From: Veillonellaceae bacterium
GTDB taxonomy: Bacteria > Bacillota > Negativicutes > Veillonellales > Veillonellaceae
DNA: 64,000 bases
Direction: 5' to 3'
Assembly: GCA_900766245.1 (NCBI GenBank)
Contig: CAAFUR010000021.1
Span: 124,001-188,000 of the forward strand
Part shown: positions 33,087-41,297 of the stretch, in pieces
How positions within the stretch are numbered: position 1 is the first letter of the stretch
Layout of the letters: the number at the start of each line of letters is the position of its first letter
Made by a program: the position numbers and the translations under genes
The notes under the pieces: model-generated
Seen by the model: only the letters and a program-made list of their open reading frames with translations
Databases searched by the model: none
What the model was told of the DNA's origin: nothing

Positions 33087-33205
33087 TTATGAGGATTGCA
33101 TTCTTCTTGCGGTAGGGATAAGATACTTGAAGATAGCGTAGTATCTGTAGCCAGAGGATAATATTTAAAGGGGAAGGGCGAAAAGATATTAACCGGTGCT
33201 GGGGA

Positions 33206-33238
33206 TAAAAAAAGAGGACTCTCCTAGAGAAGAGTCCT
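33206..33238 (-). terminator. Terminator of guaC
   Basis: Read on the minus strand: AGGACTCTTCT / AGGAGAGTCCT palindrome followed by T7, just after the guaC stop. Confidence 0.88.
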
Positions 33239-33251
33239 AGTATAGTTGTGA

Positions 33252-34238
33252 TTAACGGTCGCCGTTAAAAATGGAGTTTTTAACGATAACGTAGTCAACT
33301 TTTTTGATAGCTTGTAGTGTAGTACCACCAGCGTAGGAGATAGAAGATTGTAAATCTTGTTCCATTTCAGTCAATGTATCGAAGATACTGCCTTTAGATT
33401 GGATCGTAATTTTTTTACCTTCTACGTTTTTGCGTTCCCCTTTTTGGTGCTCGGAAGCGCTACCGAAGTATTCTTTATATGTAACGCCATCGATAGTTAC
33501 TTCTTTACCTGGGGATTCGATATGACCAGCGAATAAAGAGCCAATCATAACAAAGGAAGCGCCGAAACGGATGGATTTGGCAATGTCACCGTGGTCACGG
33601 ATGCCGCCGTCAGCGATGATAGGTTTTGTAGCTGCTTTGGCACACCAACGAACAGCGGATAATTGCCAGCCACCAGTACCAAAACCAGTTTTTAACTTTG
33701 TAATACACACTTTACCAGGTCCGATACCTACTTTGGTAGCATCAGCTCCAGCATTTTCTAGTTCACGAACTGCCTCTGGTGTACCTACGTTACCAGCGAT
33801 AACGAAGCTTTCAGGAAGTTCACGTTTAATGTGTTGAATCATGTCGATAACGCTGTTGGAATGACCGTGAGCGATATCGATGGTAATATATTCTGGGCAT
33901 AGATTTGCTTCTTTTAATTCGTTTACGAATGCAAATTCCTCTGGTTTAACACCGATGGAAATAGATGCAAATAAACCTGCCTCATGCATGTCTTTTACAA
34001 AAGCCAAACGTTTTTCAGGTTGGAAGCGGTGCATGATATAGAAGTAGTTTTTAGCAGCTAATTCTTTGGCTAACTTTTCATCGATGATAGTTTGCATATT
34101 AGCTGGCACAATTGGTAAACGGAACGTACGATTTCCCAGTTTCACAGTTGTGTCACATTCGCTACGGCTAGATACGATACACTTGTTCGGTATCAATTGC
34201 ACGTCTTCATAATCGAAAATGTTTGTAGTATTGATCAT
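33252..34238 (-). CDS. guaC: GMP reductase
   Basis: A 328-residue IMPDH/GMPR-family TIM barrel. Catalytic loop GIGPGKVCITKLKTGFG contains the active Cys; the NADPH/GMP binding segments are IADGGIRDHGDIAKSI and FGSASEHQKG. It deaminates GMP to IMP with NADPH, returning guanine nucleotides to the purine pool. Length and the absence of a CBS insert support GuaC over IMP dehydrogenase. AGGGGG precedes the start. Its promoter is on the minus strand at 34292-34320. Confidence 0.95.
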   Translation of the reverse strand: MINTTNIFDYEDVQLIPNKCIVSSRSECDTTVKLGNRTFRLPIVPANMQTIIDEKLAKELAAKNYFYIMHRFQPEKRLAFVKDMHEAGLFASISIGVKPEEFAFVNELKEANLCPEYITIDIAHGHSNSVIDMIQHIKRELPESFVIAGNVGTPEAVRELENAGADATKVGIGPGKVCITKLKTGFGTGGWQLSAVRWCAKAATKPIIADGGIRDHGDIAKSIRFGASFVMIGSLFAGHIESPGKEVTIDGVTYKEYFGSASEHQKGERKNVEGKKITIQSKGSIFDTLTEMEQDLQSSISYAGGTTLQAIKKVDYVIVKNSIFNGDR

Positions 34239-34291
34239 TATTTGTTGCCCCCTAAATAGACAGAATTAGGATTACGACATAATCCTTATCT

Positions 34292-34320
34292 ATTATACAT
34301 AAGACCTCCTATCTTGGCAA
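34292..34320 (-). promoter_or_regulatory. Promoter of guaC
   Basis: On the minus strand: TTGCCA, 17 bases, TATAAT. The leader carries a small hairpin GGATTATGTCGTAATCC. Confidence 0.8.
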
Positions 34321-34495
34321 CAAGGGGACAGATATACTTTGTCATCTTTGATATGCTAATTTGTACTAGGGGAATGCCGTGTTTTGTGAAAAAATATATA
34401 GATAAAAATAGATTAAAAGTGATACAATATAAGGAATAAATAAAAGTAATTTGATAATGTATTTCAATGTATCATAGTGTGAAAAGGAGATAGAT

Positions 34496-35050
34496 ATGAG
34501 TTATACAAGTTCAAGCAAAACAAAAATGTTAGTAGAAGGCGGTCTAGTCATTGCTATGGCTCAAATTTTAAGTATGTATGTCATCTATCAAATGCCACAA
34601 GGTGGCGCTGTGAAAGCAGCTAACTTGGTGCCATTGTTAATTTATGCCTATCGTTGGGGTGGTCGTGCGGGCATCTTAACTGGTATTGCCTATGGAATTG
34701 TTCATTTTCTATTGGGATTTAAATTCTCTATTCATTATATGAGTATCGTATTGGACTATATCCTAGCCTATGGTGCGATCGGTATTGCTGGTTTCTTCGG
34801 CGGTTCTGGTACTGGGAAAGCTTTCTTTGGGGCTGTCTATGCAATCTTAACTCGCTTTGCTATGTCTGCTATTAGTGGTGTGGTGGTGTTTGGATCCTAT
34901 GCGCCAGAGGGAACAAGCCCTTGGATTTACTCCCTAACGTATAATGCAACATATATGTTGCCAGACATGGTCATTAATTTAGTGGTATTGGCGTTGTTAT
35001 ATGTGCCAGTGATGCGTGGATTAGGTCGTGTGACACCCACTCATAAATAA
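34496..35050 (+). CDS. thiT: Energy-coupled thiamine transporter ThiT
   Basis: A 184-residue ECF S-component with six helices. Family residues: YRWGGRAGILTGIAYG, LDYILAYGAIGIAGFF, RFAMSAISGVVVFGSYAPEG and YNATYMLPDM. It binds thiamine and needs a shared ECF module encoded elsewhere. No TPP riboswitch is seen in its 150-base leader, unlike the thiS operon. AAAAGGAG precedes the ATG. Confidence 0.93.
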   Translation: MSYTSSSKTKMLVEGGLVIAMAQILSMYVIYQMPQGGAVKAANLVPLLIYAYRWGGRAGILTGIAYGIVHFLLGFKFSIHYMSIVLDYILAYGAIGIAGFFGGSGTGKAFFGAVYAILTRFAMSAISGVVVFGSYAPEGTSPWIYSLTYNATYMLPDMVINLVVLALLYVPVMRGLGRVTPTHK

Positions 35051-35076
35051 GAAAACATCTAGGACAGGAGATATGT

Positions 35077-36222
35077 ATGATTTCTGAATTAGGAATTATT
35101 GTATTAGCGGGTGGACTTAGCACTCGCATGGGAACAGATAAGACGAGATTGCCTTGGGGTAGCACAACTTTATTAGGGGAAATGCTCCGCAAGGCGGTCC
35201 TTACAGAATGTGGAGAAATTTTAGTCTCCATCAATCGAGAATTAGAAGAGTCAGAGGCACATATTATTGAAGAAGCCCGTTCTTTTGGACGAGATATTCA
35301 ATTAGTGCCAGATACGATTGCTATGAAAGGCCCTTTGAGTGGATTGCAGTCAGCTCTTTCAGTAGGAACTAGAGAAGCCTATATCGTGGTATCTGCAGAT
35401 ATGCCGTGGTTTTCCTTTCACTGGTTGCCATCTTGGGAAGTGCACATCGATACATTTTTCCAAGGAGAATTATTAGCTATGGTTCCTTATGTAGGTTTGC
35501 AAGAGTACGAACCGTTGGCAGCCATTTATAAACGGTCCGTACTAGACACGATTCAAGAAGCCTTAGACGGTGAAGATGTATCTATGCATGGAATTTTGGA
35601 CAAGATTCCCTATATGGAAATGGATATGAGTGAAGAAGCAGAGCTATATAGTAATGTGAATACTCGATTATCCTATAAATTGGCGAAAGCTAAATCTGCT
35701 AATCGTGAACGGTCTGTGCCGATTGTGACCATTAGTGCAAGCCAATCTAAATCGGGGAAAACTACAGTGGCTACAGCTTTGATTAAGGCGCTTTCAGAGC
35801 GAGGCGTTGTGGTGGGCATGGTGAAAAGTGATGGCCATGGATTTTCCATGGATAAGGAAGGCACTGATACATGGAAAGCTAGTCAATCAGGGGCGAAGGC
35901 AGTGGCCATAGCGGGACCGAATGGATATGCGATGATGGTCCATGGTGAAAGTATGCAACGTCAACAACAATTGATTCGGTTGGCCAATGAAATGCCTGTG
36001 GATTTGGTTTTATTGGAAAGTCGCAGCCATGGAGTGGCGCCGATTATTGAAGTGGTCCGTGCAAACCATAATGAAACGAGACTGCCGCAGTTAGAAGAGA
36101 TTGTAGCAGTAGTGACAGATATAGAAGACACATTAGAAGGAAATACGATTTGCGAACAGTTCAATTTCAGTGAGGAAGATATGGAACGTTTAGCAGATTG
36201 GATATTGAAGGAGTTGTTATAA
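35077..36222 (+). CDS. mobA: MobA-MobB fusion, molybdopterin guanylyltransferase
   Basis: A 381-residue two-domain protein. Residues 1-200 are MobA (VLAGGLSTRMGTDKTRL nucleotide-binding loop, VSADMPWF). Residues about 213-381 are MobB (P-loop SASQSKSGKTTVATAL, VKSDGHGFSMDKEGTDTW). It attaches GMP to molybdopterin to form MGD, needed by formate dehydrogenase and DMSO-type enzymes. The MobB His usually in KHxxH is Asp/Gly here. Stop overlaps the moeA ATG by one base. Confidence 0.91.
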   Translation: MISELGIIVLAGGLSTRMGTDKTRLPWGSTTLLGEMLRKAVLTECGEILVSINRELEESEAHIIEEARSFGRDIQLVPDTIAMKGPLSGLQSALSVGTREAYIVVSADMPWFSFHWLPSWEVHIDTFFQGELLAMVPYVGLQEYEPLAAIYKRSVLDTIQEALDGEDVSMHGILDKIPYMEMDMSEEAELYSNVNTRLSYKLAKAKSANRERSVPIVTISASQSKSGKTTVATALIKALSERGVVVGMVKSDGHGFSMDKEGTDTWKASQSGAKAVAIAGPNGYAMMVHGESMQRQQQLIRLANEMPVDLVLLESRSHGVAPIIEVVRANHNETRLPQLEEIVAVVTDIEDTLEGNTICEQFNFSEEDMERLADWILKELL

Positions 36223-37460
36223 TGCAAGTAGTAACAGTAGAAGAAGGCTTGCAACGATTAGAAGCTCCTTTTACAGATAGTGCGCATACCCTCGCGATAG
36301 AGTCTGTTCCTATTGGACAAGCCTATGGCAGAGTATTAGGGGCAACGGCGCTAGCTAAGATGGATTATCCGCCTTTTAGGCGATCGGCCATGGATGGGAT
36401 TGCTATTCGTTATACTGCCAATACAAGGTCGTATCGTATGTTAGAGACGATTGGTGCAGGGGAAGTGTTTCAAGGTCAATTAGAGCCCGGTGAAGGAATC
36501 CACATTATGACGGGTGCTATGGTACCAGATACGGCAGATACTGTGGTAGTCAAAGAGGCTCTAAAGTGGATGACTGATACTGAAGTGATGGTACCTAGTC
36601 GAATCGAAGTAGGTCAACATATTATCCTCGCAGGGGAAGATATACAAATTGGTCAGGAATTATTGCCTGCTGGTACTGTGTTGGAAGCAGAACAAGTAGG
36701 GACCTTAGCAGGGCAGGGATATAGTGAAGTCTCTGTATACCGAAAACCAAGAGTGATTGTGCTCACTACAGGCCGTGAGGTACAAAATCCAACTGAGATA
36801 CTGCGAGTAGGGCATATTTATAATTCCAATCGGTATTTACTAGAAGGTACCTTATATGCATTAGGCGTTGATGTGGTGGGAGTAGCCCATTTGTCAGATG
36901 CGCCAGGTACGGTAGATAGTAATATTGCCACTGTACAACATATGCTAGATACATTGGGACCAGTAGATATGATTGTTAGCACTGGCGGTGTATCTGTAGG
37001 TGACTATGATACGATGCCGGAATTGTATGAACGTTTAGGCGCTACTACATTGTATCGACGTTTACAGATGCGTCCAGGAGCAGCTTCTTTTGGAGGTATT
37101 ATTACAGCTAGAGGACATCATACATGGTGTATGGGCTTATCTGGAAATCCTACAGCAGCAATGAATCAGTTTTATTTATTGGTGTTGCCTGTGTTGGAAC
37201 GCTTATCTGGACGGATGGTGATGCGTCGTTGGATAGATTGCCACCTAGGTGAAGTTGTAGATAGAAAGCATCCATTAGATCGCTATTATCAAGGGCATAT
37301 TGTGTATGAAGGAGGCTCTTGCTGGGCGTATCCTAATTTAGGAATGACCTCAGGTGGTTTAAAAGCTTTATCAGTGGCAAATGGATTGATCAAGATTCCT
37401 AGTAATAGCGAACGATTAGAGCGGGGTTCTATAGTGAAAGTATTCCCTTTTAGTCGATAA
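36222..37460 (+). CDS. moeA: Molybdopterin molybdenumtransferase MoeA
   Basis: A 412-residue protein matching MoeA: RSAMDGIAIR (substrate loop, about 45-54), GEGIHIMTGAMVP, ILAGEDI.., the MoCF-biosynth domain with TTGREV and VSTGGVSVGDYD, and GLSGNPTAAMNQF. It inserts molybdate into adenylylated molybdopterin. I choose ATG 36222, overlapping mobAB (TAATG) after AAGGAG; an upstream in-frame start at 36198 is inside mobAB. Confidence 0.94.
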   Translation: MQVVTVEEGLQRLEAPFTDSAHTLAIESVPIGQAYGRVLGATALAKMDYPPFRRSAMDGIAIRYTANTRSYRMLETIGAGEVFQGQLEPGEGIHIMTGAMVPDTADTVVVKEALKWMTDTEVMVPSRIEVGQHIILAGEDIQIGQELLPAGTVLEAEQVGTLAGQGYSEVSVYRKPRVIVLTTGREVQNPTEILRVGHIYNSNRYLLEGTLYALGVDVVGVAHLSDAPGTVDSNIATVQHMLDTLGPVDMIVSTGGVSVGDYDTMPELYERLGATTLYRRLQMRPGAASFGGIITARGHHTWCMGLSGNPTAAMNQFYLLVLPVLERLSGRMVMRRWIDCHLGEVVDRKHPLDRYYQGHIVYEGGSCWAYPNLGMTSGGLKALSVANGLIKIPSNSERLERGSIVKVFPFSR

Positions 37461-37514
37461 ACAGAATAAAGAAACAAAAATATGAATAAAAACTCTGTTT
37501 TATAAGAAGTAATC

Positions 37515-37543
37515 TTGTGAAAATAGAAATAATTTGATATAAT
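37515..37543 (+). promoter_or_regulatory. Promoter of first DAACS symporter gene
   Basis: TTGTGA (37515-37520), 17 bases, TATAAT (37538-37543). Confidence 0.8.
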
Positions 37544-37547
37544 AATT

Positions 37548-37613
37548 CTATAGAATTTTATAAGTAAGGTCTGCAAAGAGACACATCGTACACGTACCCT
37601 GTGCCTCTTTTTG
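37548..37613 (+). promoter_or_regulatory. Leader attenuator, copy 1
   Basis: The leader has CTATAGAATTTTA, then a hairpin AAAGAG..CACA/TGTG..CTCTTT with an inner GTAC-AC-GTAC palindrome and T5. It sits between promoter and start codon, so it is placed to attenuate. The same parts recur in the same order at 39629-39695. Confidence 0.6.
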
Positions 37614-37654
37614 TATGGTCTTTTAAAGGGTAGTATTAAGAAAAAGGAGATTCT

Positions 37655-38968
37655 ATGGCAGTACTAAAAAGACTTGGCTTATCTGGTTGGATTGTCATTG
37701 GCCTATTAGCGGGCGTACTAGTAGGTTCAGTAGCACCAGATTTTGCAAAACAATTAAAACCATTAGGTGATGTATTTATTCGTATGATTAAAATGATCGT
37801 AGTACCGTTGATTTTTAGTTCCCTTGTAATGGGTATCGCTGGTACAGGTGACTTTAAGAAATTAGGTCGTTTAGGGGGCAAAGCCATTTTATGGTTTGAA
37901 ATTGCCACTACGATTGCATTATTTGTAGGTTTATTTGTAGTTAACGTATTTGAACCGGGCGTAGGCGTGAACTTAACAGCTACTGGTAATGCGGTAGATA
38001 TTGCCAATAAAGCGGCTGCAAAAGGTGAGATGGATCATATCCAAATGTTGGTAAACATCATTCCAACGAATATCGTAGATGCCATGGCTCGTGGTGATAT
38101 GTTGCAAATTATCTTCTTTAGCTGTATGTTTGCCATTGCTGCAGCAAGTATTGGTAAAGAAGGAAAACAAATTGTTGAGCTTTCCAAAGATTTAGCACAC
38201 ATCATGTTCAAAGTGACACACTATGTAATGTATGTGTCTCCTATTGGTATCTTCGGTGCCATTGCGTACACAGTAGGTAACTTCGGATTAGGTATGCTAG
38301 TACCATTGTTGAAACTTGTGTTTACATTATATGGTGGTTTGGCATTATTCTTAATTATTGTGATTGCAATCGGTTCTTTCTTTACGAAAGTTAACTTATT
38401 CAAACTTGGTAAAGTGTTGAAAGAGCCAATCGTGTTAGCATTCTCTACAGCAGCTTCTGAAGCAGCATTGCCAATTGCGATGGAAAAATTAAAAAAAGTA
38501 GGCATTCCAAACCAAGTGGTAAGTTTTGTGTTACCGTTGGGATATACATTTAACTTGGATGGATCCACATTGTATTCTTCTCTAGCAGTGGTGTTTATCT
38601 CCCAAGTGTACGGGATACCATTCCCTATTGAACAACAATTGTTGATGGTATTAACATTGATGTTATCTACTAAAGGGATTGCCGCAGTACCGGGGGCATC
38701 CTTGATCGTCATTGCCGGAACAGCAGCAGCCTTTGGCTTGCCAGTAGAAGGCTTAGCCTTAATTCTTGGTGTAGACCGTATCCTAGATATGGCTCGTACG
38801 GTATGTAACTTATCTGGTAACTGTCTAGCAGCAGCCATTGTAGGTCGTTGGGAAAACGAAGTATCTGCGGAACGCTTAACAGAGTTAATGGAACATCCGT
38901 TGACTGACGAAGAAGTCGAGGCATTAGAACAAGCTAGTTTTGAACATGTTGGTAAACAACAGGCATAA
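37655..38968 (+). CDS. Dicarboxylate/amino acid:cation symporter (DAACS)
   Basis: A 437-residue GltPh-type transporter of about eight helices and two re-entrant loops. Family marks: PLIFSSLVMGIAGTGDFKK, the serine-rich STAASEAALPIAMEKLKK, NLDGSTLYSSLA and ARTVCNLSGNCLAA. It imports glutamate, aspartate or C4-dicarboxylates with H+ or Na+. About 75-80% identical by eye to the second copy at 39741. It has its own promoter and leader. Confidence 0.93.
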   Translation: MAVLKRLGLSGWIVIGLLAGVLVGSVAPDFAKQLKPLGDVFIRMIKMIVVPLIFSSLVMGIAGTGDFKKLGRLGGKAILWFEIATTIALFVGLFVVNVFEPGVGVNLTATGNAVDIANKAAAKGEMDHIQMLVNIIPTNIVDAMARGDMLQIIFFSCMFAIAAASIGKEGKQIVELSKDLAHIMFKVTHYVMYVSPIGIFGAIAYTVGNFGLGMLVPLLKLVFTLYGGLALFLIIVIAIGSFFTKVNLFKLGKVLKEPIVLAFSTAASEAALPIAMEKLKKVGIPNQVVSFVLPLGYTFNLDGSTLYSSLAVVFISQVYGIPFPIEQQLLMVLTLMLSTKGIAAVPGASLIVIAGTAAAFGLPVEGLALILGVDRILDMARTVCNLSGNCLAAAIVGRWENEVSAERLTELMEHPLTDEEVEALEQASFEHVGKQQA

Positions 38969-39000
38969 TTAGCTTTACTGATAGCATTGAAATAGTATAT

Positions 39001-39124
39001 AAGGGGCTGTAACAAAATAGAGCCAAATAAAACAGAGGAAAGTTGATCAAAAGTATCAACTTTCCTCTATTTTTTATATTTTATAGGTAAATGTAAATAT
39101 GTATATTTTGTTACAGGCCCTTTT
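39001..39124 (+). terminator. Nested terminator after first symporter
   Basis: Outer arms AAGGGGCTGTAACAAAAT (39001) and ATTTTGTTACAGGCCCTT (39105) enclose an inner 14-bp stem AGAGGAAAGTTGAT / ATCAACTTTCCTCT (39034-39068) with T6. Confidence 0.85.
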
Positions 39125-39596
39125 GATATATTGTGATAGTAGACTATATAGTTGCGTATAAGGAAATAGGGCGGTAGAAAGGTTCTGGGAACGGTGGAAT
39201 AAAAAAAGTAAGCCAGACAAGAAAAAATACCATGACCATCTTTGAGATGTTCATGGTATTTGTTGATAGAGTTCTTTAGGTCATCTGTAGGGAAGAGTAG
39301 AGGAGAAGACCTAAAGATGTGAATGAAGGATGTCTATCTATACACGACATACCATAGAGGTAGCATGGTAGAGGTAGTTGGTTATGTCGTATACATATAT
39401 TATGAGGCCCTATAAAAGGAGTTGAGGAGTTTATAATATACGTACATCACTTCACAAGAAAGAGAGTATCATAGTGTTGCTACTCTTTATGTGTAGTATA
39501 AACTAGAAACGTCAAAAGAGTGTCAAAATATAAAACTTTTTATTAAAAATTTATTGAAAAAAGATTTGTATATTTTTGTGTACACTAATTGTACTA

Positions 39597-39625
39597 TTGT
39601 ATCTCTGTAAAGGATTTGTTATAAT
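39597..39625 (+). promoter_or_regulatory. Promoter of second DAACS symporter gene
   Basis: TTGTAT (39597-39602), 17 bases, TATAAT (39620-39625). Confidence 0.8.
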
Positions 39626-39628
39626 ACT

Positions 39629-39695
39629 TTCTATAGAATTTTAGGATAGGTTTTGAAAGAGACATTCTGTACTTGTACACCATCGCCTCTTTTTA
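39629..39695 (+). promoter_or_regulatory. Leader attenuator, copy 2
   Basis: Same order as copy 1: CTATAGAATTTTA, AAAGAGACA, a GTAC-TT-GTAC palindrome, then GCCTCTTTTT. Spacer sequences differ, which suggests conserved function rather than simple recent copying. Confidence 0.6.
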
Positions 39696-39740
39696 TATAA
39701 CCTGAGCAAGTGTTGGTATGTAAAAAGGAGATTCTATACT

Positions 39741-41048
39741 ATGTTAAAGAAAATTGGACTGTCCGGGTGGATAGGTATCGGCCTCTTGGCTGGTGTGTTG
39801 GTAGGTGCAGTGGCACCAGATTTTGCGAAACAATTAAAACCTTTAGGTGATGTATTTATTCGCATGATTAAAATGATCGTAGTACCTTTAATTTTTAGCT
39901 CCCTAGTCATGGGTATCGCTGGCACAGGGGATTTTAAAAAATTAGGCCGCCTTGGGGGAAAAGCGATCCTATGGTTTGAATTAGCTACTACGTTGGCACT
40001 ATTTATTGCGCTGTTTGCCGTGAATGTAGTAGAACCAGGAGTGGGTGTGAATTTGACAGCTAGTGGTGGCGCTACAGATATCGTTAACAAAGCAGCCTCC
40101 AAAGGTCAAATGGACCATGTGCAAATGTTAGTGAATATTATTCCAACAAATATTATTGACGCCATGGCTCGTGGAGATATGTTACAAATTATCTTCTTTA
40201 GCTGTATGTTTGCTATTGCAGCAGCAAGTTTGGGTAAAGAGGGAAAACAAATTGTAGACTTATCAAAAAGTATAGCCCACATCATGTTTAGGGTAACTCA
40301 TTATGTCATGTATATTTCCCCTATCGGTATTTTTGGTGCCATTGCGTATACAGTAGGTGCCTTTGGGATTGAAATGCTGATTCCATTATTAAAATTAGTA
40401 TTTACTTTATATGCAGGGCTAATTGTGTTCCTTACTATCGTACTGGGCATTGCATCGGCTTTAACAAAAGTGAACTTATTTAAATTATTCTTCGCACTGA
40501 AAGAGCCTACTATCCTAGCGTTTACCACAGCTGCATCAGAGGCAGCATTACCAATTGCTATGGAAAAATTGAAAAAGATGGGGATTCCTAATCACATTGT
40601 AAGTTTTGTACTTCCTTTAGGTTATACATTTAACTTAGATGGCTCTACATTGTATTCTGCATTAGCAGTTGTATTTATTGCACAAGTGTATGGCGTGCCA
40701 TTCCCTATTGATCAACAAATTTTAATGATGATTACCTTGATGCTATCTACTAAAGGGATTGCAGGGGTACCAGGAGGTTCCTTGATTGTGGTGGCAGCTA
40801 CTAGTGCAGCTTTTGGACTTCCGGTGGAAGGATTAGCTTTAATTTTAGGGATAGACCGTGTGTTAGATATGGGTCGTACTGTATGTAACTTGTTGGGTAA
40901 CTGCATTGCGGCGGCTATCGTAGGCCGTTGGGAACACGAAGTGTCTGCAGAAACATTGAACCGACATATTGAGCATCCATTAACAGATGAAGAAGTAGCA
41001 GAATTAGAGCAAAAACACTTAGAAGCTATGGCGGACACGCATGCATAA
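39741..41048 (+). CDS. Dicarboxylate/amino acid:cation symporter (DAACS), second copy
   Basis: A 435-residue paralogue of the protein at 37655 with the same motifs (TTAASEAALPIAMEKLKK, NLDGSTLYSALA, GRTVCNLLGNCIAA). Differences cluster in outer helices and the end. Substrate likely overlaps; different expression may justify both. A GGAG site precedes the ATG, and a terminator follows at 41068. Confidence 0.93.
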   Translation: MLKKIGLSGWIGIGLLAGVLVGAVAPDFAKQLKPLGDVFIRMIKMIVVPLIFSSLVMGIAGTGDFKKLGRLGGKAILWFELATTLALFIALFAVNVVEPGVGVNLTASGGATDIVNKAASKGQMDHVQMLVNIIPTNIIDAMARGDMLQIIFFSCMFAIAAASLGKEGKQIVDLSKSIAHIMFRVTHYVMYISPIGIFGAIAYTVGAFGIEMLIPLLKLVFTLYAGLIVFLTIVLGIASALTKVNLFKLFFALKEPTILAFTTAASEAALPIAMEKLKKMGIPNHIVSFVLPLGYTFNLDGSTLYSALAVVFIAQVYGVPFPIDQQILMMITLMLSTKGIAGVPGGSLIVVAATSAAFGLPVEGLALILGIDRVLDMGRTVCNLLGNCIAAAIVGRWEHEVSAETLNRHIEHPLTDEEVAELEQKHLEAMADTHA

Positions 41049-41067
41049 TAGAATATAAAATATCTAG

Positions 41068-41107
41068 ACACCATATGTATCTTTCACAGGTATATATGGT
41101 GTTTTTA
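41068..41107 (+). terminator. Terminator after second symporter
   Basis: GACACCATATGTATC pairs imperfectly with GTATATATGGTGTTTTT, followed by T. Confidence 0.75.
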
Positions 41108-41297
41108 TAACTTGTTATAGATATATTTTTTGCATTTATTAATAGACGAAATATGTAAATTCGTTGTATGATGTTCATAATAAACTATTTCTTTACTATA
41201 GTACTAGTGAAAAGTATGGTAGTTTGGAAAGATAGAGAATTGTAGTAAGGTTGTCACAGTCATGCAAGTGCATGACGATACATAAGGAGGGAGACTC

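Larger units (their letters stand above)
38969..39740. other. Gene-free hairpin-rich stretch between the two symporter genes
   Basis: No ORF of interest. It holds a nested terminator structure (39001-39122), a 15-bp hairpin (39225-39261) with a T run only on the minus strand, TCTTTAGGTC/GACCTAAAGA at about 39274-39314, ATACACGACATA/TATGTCGTAT at about 39341-39390, and GAGTATC/GCTACTC near 39467-39486. Promoter and leader of the second symporter occupy 39597-39740. Confidence 0.65.

Noticed and set aside
34330..34495. TPP riboswitch before thiT
   Set aside because: None of the THI blocks (GGGGAGCC, CTGAGA, ACCTGA) is present.
38221..39015. 264-codon minus-strand ORF opposite the first symporter
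   Set aside because: Antisense to conserved membrane-helix coding sequence, low complexity, no family.
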